Source: an uncultured Lachnospiraceae bacterium (GTDB lineage: Bacteria > Bacillota > Clostridia > Lachnospirales > Lachnospiraceae). From it: a stretch of 64,000 bases of DNA. The notes under the pieces are model-generated. The model was not told the DNA's origin, did no database searches, and worked only from the letters and a program-made list of their open reading frames with translations. Made by a program: the position numbers and the translations under genes. This document shows, in pieces, positions 60,417-64,000 of this stretch (positions are counted from its first letter, which is position 1; the number at the start of each line of letters is the position of its first letter). The stretch covers positions 62,001-126,000 of the forward strand of contig OMZG01000001.1 of NCBI GenBank assembly GCA_900315505.1. The letters are read 5' to 3'.

Positions 60417-61018
60417 ATATAAAGACCGTTGAATTAGAGACAGTCTGTGGAATAACAAGTACCCTGCCGGTGAATGCCCATCCTGAGGTGGCGTTTGCCG
60501 GCCGTTCTAATGCAGGGAAATCAAGCCTGATCAACTGCCTTATGAACAGGGCTAAGCTTGCCCGTACCTCATCGAAGCCGGGCAAGACGCAGACCATCAA
60601 TTACTACAATATCAATGACGAGATCTATCTTGTGGATCTGCCTGGATATGGCTACGCAAAGACAAGCCGCGAGACAGCCCAGCAATGGGGCCGGATGATA
60701 GAAAAGTATCTGACCTCATCTGAGCAGCTTGCGGCTGTTTTTCTGCTTGTTGATATCCGCCATGCGCCGACGAAGCAGGATCTTCAGATGATAGATTATC
60801 TCGCATATCTGGGATTAGAGACTGTGATCATTGCGACCAAGGCTGACAAGCTGAAGCGGTCGCAGGTTCCGCATGCACTGAGGGTCATTACGGATTCCAT
60901 TCATCAGAATACCCGTGCGGACGATCCGATCATCCTTCCGTTTTCATCTGTGACTAAGGAAGGCAGGGAAGATATACTGGACCTCATGGATCAGGTCGTG
61001 GAGAACTCACACCAGTGA
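60413..61018 (+). CDS. ysxC: Ribosome biogenesis GTP-binding protein YsxC/EngB
   Basis: The 201-residue GTPase has G1 [16 protein letters not shown]2 threonine in [15 protein letters not shown]3 [12 protein letters not shown]4 [10 protein letters not shown] and G5-like FSSVTKEG. It acts in assembly of the large ribosomal subunit. Its location behind clpX is widely conserved. Confidence 0.96.
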   Translation: MNIKTVELETVCGITSTLPVNAHPEVAFAGRSNAGKSSLINCLMNRAKLARTSSKPGKTQTINYYNINDEIYLVDLPGYGYAKTSRETAQQWGRMIEKYLTSSEQLAAVFLLVDIRHAPTKQDLQMIDYLAYLGLETVIIATKADKLKRSQVPHALRVITDSIHQNTRADDPIILPFSSVTKEGREDILDLMDQVVENSHQ

Positions 61019-61036
61019 GTTTATAATGATTTTATA

Positions 61037-61065
61037 TTGATTTTTCCCTGACAGAATGGTACAAT
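61037..61065 (+). promoter_or_regulatory. Promoter for the winged-helix/sensor gene pair
   Basis: -35 TTGATT (61037-61042), a 17-bp spacer and -10 TACAAT (61060-61065). Confidence 0.75.
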
Positions 61066-61103
61066 ATTTTTAATGATTTTGGGACGTGGAGGAGACTGAT
61101 ATA

Positions 61104-61601
61104 GTGGAATTAAAGGATGAACTGAATAGTTTATATAAGAAAATATCACACGCCCTGTTTATATACGGTGATAGCGGGAAGAATGATATGCCGCTGACAC
61201 CCAATGAACAGAGGAGCATGGATATTATAATGGATCTGTGCGAGGAGGACGCTGAGGGACCTACAGTCCGTGAATTTCAGAAAAAGGCCGGGATTTCCGC
61301 GCCTAATGCAGCGTACCGTGTGAAGAAGCTTATAGATGGGAAATACCTGAAGAAGTATCAGGACCACAAGGATCAGCGCAAGTTCCATCTGCGTCCGACA
61401 GCCAGGTATGAGTCCTATGCAGGTCACAGGAATAATATTTTTTTCGAGGAGCTGGCAAGGCTTATAGACCAGGAGTTCACTGAAGAGGATTGCAATAAGC
61501 TTGAGAAAATGCTTTCAGCAATAGAAGAACAGATCAGGAAATTGGAAGACACAGGAAAAGGGGGCATCCAGGATGGCACAGACGAAGGAAAAGCAGAATA
61601 G
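61104..61601 (+). CDS. MarR-like winged-helix regulator
   Basis: I start at GTG 61104 because GGAGGAG lies nine bases upstream; the in-frame GTG at 61086 overlaps that site. The 165-residue protein has an N-terminal helix (LKDELNSLYKKISHALF). A winged helix follows (LTPNEQRSMDIIMDL ... TVREFQKKAGISAPNAAYRVKKLIDGKYLKKYQDHKDQRKFHLRPT) and a C-terminal dimerisation helix (CNKLEKMLSAIEEQIRKLED). The last 29 bp overlap the next gene in another frame. Confidence 0.82.
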   Translation: MELKDELNSLYKKISHALFIYGDSGKNDMPLTPNEQRSMDIIMDLCEEDAEGPTVREFQKKAGISAPNAAYRVKKLIDGKYLKKYQDHKDQRKFHLRPTARYESYAGHRNNIFFEELARLIDQEFTEEDCNKLEKMLSAIEEQIRKLEDTGKGGIQDGTDEGKAE

Positions 61602-62454
61602 TAAGGACAGGATCGGAGTACTTCTTTATGGAAGTCCGAAGGGAGATTTCTTCAATTCAGTCATTGAGGGAATCAATCGGGCAGTCCTGTCAGTGAAGTC
61701 GGAACCGCAGCTTGATGTGAGATTTTCTCCGATGAATGTGGCTGATCAGGTGCAGATGCTTGACGACATGACGAAGAAGCCACTGAAGGGTCTGATCATT
61801 TCACCGATAGATGATGTGAGCGTAGCAAAGAGGCTAAAGGCCCTTTCAGATAAAGGAATCCCGGTAGTCACGGTACATACGGATATTGCGGATTCCGGCA
61901 GGATCGCCTATGTGGGTACAGATCCATACAAGGCAGGAAGGGTCGCGGCATCGCAGATGTGTCTGCTGTGTGAGCCGAAGACAGAGATAGGGATAGTCAC
62001 CGGATTTCATGGTATCAGGGGGCATGAGGAGAGGATCAGAGGCTTCCAGGATTACCTGCTAAATGACAGTAAGGGACTCACAGTGGAATGTATCGGAGAG
62101 TGCCGCGATGACGATTATAAGGCATACGAGCTGGTGCAGAAGATGCAGTCTGATCATCCGGGCATTTCAGCATTTTTCTTTGCTACCACGGGCGGCATAT
62201 ACGGTGGATGCAAGGGAATCTGGCAGATGACTACCAGGTTGTCATTCCATGTGGTGACATTTGATGTGTTCGATGCCACGAGGGAGTTCATGCGGAAGGG
62301 ACTCATAGATTCATCGGTATATCAGAATCCAAAGCATCAGGGCTCACTTGCACTGAGGATACTCGCCAGGAAGATTTACGAAGGCAAGGATCCTGAGAAG
62401 GAGATAAATCTTTCAGAACTTTCTCTAAAGACAGCAGAATGCCTTTATTTATGA
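61573..62454 (+). CDS. Cytoplasmic periplasmic-binding-protein-like sugar sensor without DNA-binding domain
   Basis: The 293-residue protein has the type I periplasmic-binding fold of LacI/RbsB relatives (RIGVLLYGSPKGDFFNSVIEGINRAVL; GLIISPIDDVSVAKRLKAL; IPVVTVHTDI; AYVGTDPYKAGRVAASQM; GIVTGFHGIRGHEERIRGFQDYL; HVVTFDVFDATREFMRKGLIDSSVYQNPKHQG). There is no signal peptide, lipobox or N-terminal helix-turn-helix. With the overlapping winged-helix gene it may form a split regulator; that is inference. Confidence 0.88.
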   Translation: MAQTKEKQNSKDRIGVLLYGSPKGDFFNSVIEGINRAVLSVKSEPQLDVRFSPMNVADQVQMLDDMTKKPLKGLIISPIDDVSVAKRLKALSDKGIPVVTVHTDIADSGRIAYVGTDPYKAGRVAASQMCLLCEPKTEIGIVTGFHGIRGHEERIRGFQDYLLNDSKGLTVECIGECRDDDYKAYELVQKMQSDHPGISAFFFATTGGIYGGCKGIWQMTTRLSFHVVTFDVFDATREFMRKGLIDSSVYQNPKHQGSLALRILARKIYEGKDPEKEINLSELSLKTAECLYL

Positions 62455-62648
62455 GTTATATTTTTCAGAAAGCGGCTGTTCACTCATGAACCAGACCATG
62501 GTAATGGCGGTTTTTTGAGTGATCCAGCGGTAAATTTTTTCTTAATAAGTGTTGACATGTTTACATTAAAAAAATAAAATAAGAAGGTAGCTTACAGTAA
62601 GTATTAAGCGGATTTTCATGATGCTAATGCGTCAGAGAGGAGTTATAG
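62455..62648 (+). promoter_or_regulatory. Promoter and leader of the chemoreceptor gene
   Basis: This 194-bp gap holds a near-consensus promoter: TTGACA (62552-62557), a 17-bp spacer and TAAAAT (62575-62580). It uses sigma-A type boxes and not the sigma-28 type often seen for chemotaxis genes. A TCACTCA/TGAGTGA pair (about 62479 and 62516) flanks a T run and may end the previous transcript. Confidence 0.75.
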
Positions 62649-63617
62649 ATGTTCGGAAAGAAAAAAGCAAAGGAACAGGAGCAGGTCGAGGTAAAAGAGC
62701 AGATAGATATTACTAAAGAGCTTCAGCCTGTACTTGATAGCGGTAATTATATCCTCGAGCAGAAGAACAAGCTTCAGCAGGAGGAACTTGACACAACTAA
62801 TTCTCTTGGAGAGATCAAGGATTCATTCGATGCCGTAGAGCAGAGATCAGATGAGGTCACAAGTTCAATGGAGCAGTTCAATGAGCGCTTCAAGGAAGTG
62901 ACATCTGTTACAGAGAATTTCGAGAAGATCATTAAGAAGATGCTCACCACAGCTGATGAGACTCATACGAATATGAACAATGTCCGTGAGTCATCTGCAT
63001 CAGTCAATGATACGATCTCTACTGTTGAGGAGGTATTTAAGGAGTTCCAGAGCAGCTTCGACGAGATCCTCGAGAAGGTCAATGCGATCAATGGCATCGC
63101 CAACCAGACTAATCTCCTCGCGCTCAATGCTTCGATCGAGGCAGCAAGAGCCGGAGAAAGTGGAAGAGGCTTCGCGGTAGTAGCTGATCAGGTCAATGAG
63201 CTTTCGAGCAATATCAAGACCCTTGTCGCATCTATCGGAGAGTCAATGGAGAAGCTGAATCAGAATAATAACAAGCTGATGAATTCCATCAACGATACAC
63301 GTACAGCTATCCAGGATTCAATGACCCATATCAATGAGACAGAGGCAGTCGTTGATTCCATCAAGTCAGTAGCAGGTGAGATCGAAGAGGGCAATACCAA
63401 TATGGTAGGCGTGATCGGTAAGTGCTCTGAGGATATGAATAATCTCCAGTCCACAATGGAGGCCTCAAAGCCTTATTATCAGACCGTTTCAGACCATATT
63501 GATACACTTAGCACCAATATATCAAAGAAGAGCCTGATCTTCGAGGATATGACGAACACCCTCGAGCAGTTCCCGACTCTCGTATCAAAGGTAGAAGACA
63601 GATTCAGGAATCAGTGA
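62649..63617 (+). CDS. Soluble methyl-accepting chemotaxis protein
   Basis: The 322-residue protein has no membrane span or signal peptide, so it is cytosolic. Residues 1-60 are charged and helical ([22 protein letters not shown]). The rest is a coiled-coil signalling domain with the hairpin tip [40 protein letters not shown] (about 150-190), which contacts CheA/CheW. No PAS, HAMP or globin sensor is present. AGAGAGGAG ribosome binding site. Other chemotaxis genes are not in the window. Confidence 0.92.
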   Translation: MFGKKKAKEQEQVEVKEQIDITKELQPVLDSGNYILEQKNKLQQEELDTTNSLGEIKDSFDAVEQRSDEVTSSMEQFNERFKEVTSVTENFEKIIKKMLTTADETHTNMNNVRESSASVNDTISTVEEVFKEFQSSFDEILEKVNAINGIANQTNLLALNASIEAARAGESGRGFAVVADQVNELSSNIKTLVASIGESMEKLNQNNNKLMNSINDTRTAIQDSMTHINETEAVVDSIKSVAGEIEEGNTNMVGVIGKCSEDMNNLQSTMEASKPYYQTVSDHIDTLSTNISKKSLIFEDMTNTLEQFPTLVSKVEDRFRNQ

Positions 63618-63642
63618 TCTGTCACAAAGGAGATTTTTCAAA

Positions 63643-64000
63643 ATGAGAAAAGTAGAAGATTATGTACGTACCATCCCTGATTTCCCTGAGAAGGGAATCA
63701 TGTTCCGTGATATTACGACGGTTCTGAAGGACCCGGACGGATTCGAGCTTGCTATCGATGAGATGCAGCAGTTCCTCGAGGGACTCAATTTCGATGTCAT
63801 TGCAGGCACTGAGTCAAGAGGCTTTATTTTCGGAACTCCGATCGCGTACAATCTTCATAAGCCATTCGTCCTGATCAGGAAGAAGGGCAAGCTTCCGGCA
63901 GAGACAGTAGAGCAGACATACGATCTCGAGTACGGCACAGCCACCATCGAGATGCACAAGGATTCTATACAGCCGGGACAGAAGGTAGTGCTTGTAGATG
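63643..64000 (+). CDS. apt: Adenine phosphoribosyltransferase, N-terminal part (3' end outside window)
   Basis: The 119 codons visible start MRKVEDYVRTIPDFPEKGIM, the standard Apt opening, and include FRDITTVLKDPDGF, VIAGTESRGFIFGTPIAYNL and VLIRKKGKLPAETVEQTYDLEYGTATIEMHKDSI. The PRPP-loop motif VLVDD... begins at the cut edge. It salvages adenine to AMP. AAAGGAG ribosome binding site at 63626-63632. Confidence 0.96.
   Translation, partial: MRKVEDYVRTIPDFPEKGIMFRDITTVLKDPDGFELAIDEMQQFLEGLNFDVIAGTESRGFIFGTPIAYNLHKPFVLIRKKGKLPAETVEQTYDLEYGTATIEMHKDSIQPGQKVVLVD

Overview
The window looks like a chromosomal segment of an anaerobic, butyrate-forming member of the Lachnospiraceae (Clostridia). 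The evidence is the thl-hbd-bcd-etfB-etfA butyrate module, a radical-SAM [FeFe]-hydrogenase maturase (hydE, cut by the left edge), the SCIFF peptide with its radical-SAM maturase, a fused SecDF, DUF1934 and DUF4250 proteins, strong AGGAGG-type ribosome binding sites and TTGACA-17-TATAAT-type promoters. Genus cannot be fixed from the sequence alone. Gene density is high and most genes are on the + strand.

Layout. 1-2778: hydE tail, then cysK and metY (cysteine/homocysteine synthesis) behind a strong promoter and a possible 16-codon Cys-containing leader ORF. 2779-9481: a MATE exporter, then a minus-strand block (amino-acid ABC ATPase and permease, an unknown 228-aa protein, DUF1934, GntR regulator, ispE, a membrane-anchored protein). 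9555-17759: extracytoplasmic trigger-factor-like lipoprotein, SCIFF peptide and maturase, secDF, glyA, serS. 17776-23336: alpha/beta hydrolase, small membrane proteins, a five-gene tRNA cluster (Glu, Met/Ile2, Asp, Leu, Arg), a 2-hydroxyacid dehydrogenase divergent from an Rrf2 regulator, and a secreted nuclease. 23543-29567: the butyrate operon, which has no crotonase (crt) gene in the window and instead carries a four-helix-bundle (23S-IVP) gene between thl and hbd. 29913-30837: Mrp/NBP35 ATPase. 31080-41082: a reduced Tad/type II secretion-like pilus locus with one ATPase, one membrane platform protein, several very small single-span proteins and an 1838-aa secreted beta-helix protein. 41201-43181: CorC/HlyC-type protein and a TPR lipoprotein. 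43204-52542: pyrC-F-K-D-E, VanZ-like and small membrane proteins, then purE-M-N-D and DUF4250. 52553-57052: membrane protein, EAL phosphodiesterase, DUF1653-like protein, CYTH, DJ-1/PfpI. 57143-64000: tig-clpP-clpX-ysxC, a winged-helix regulator overlapping a sugar-binding-type sensor, a cytosolic chemoreceptor, and apt (cut by the right edge).

The most unusual signal is a family of intergenic elements built from strict 7-bp units in inverted orientation ((N)AGTTNN units on the left, NNAACT(N) units on the right). Solo copies fill cysK/metY, hbd/bcd, bcd/etfB, purE/purM and the ispE upstream region (where they bracket a terminator). They start at or inside the upstream stop codon and end just before the next ribosome binding site. 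The four-helix-bundle gene at 24886-25278 is flanked by the same architecture (TAGGRNN units on the left, CTAACCC-like units on the right). Its start codon, probable ribosome binding site and stop codon all come from the heptamers. I read this as a gene-bearing copy and several geneless copies of one element type; mobility is inference. A second repeat class (GC-rich, REP-like nested palindromes) sits around glyA, after thl, in the tRNA cluster and upstream of mrp.
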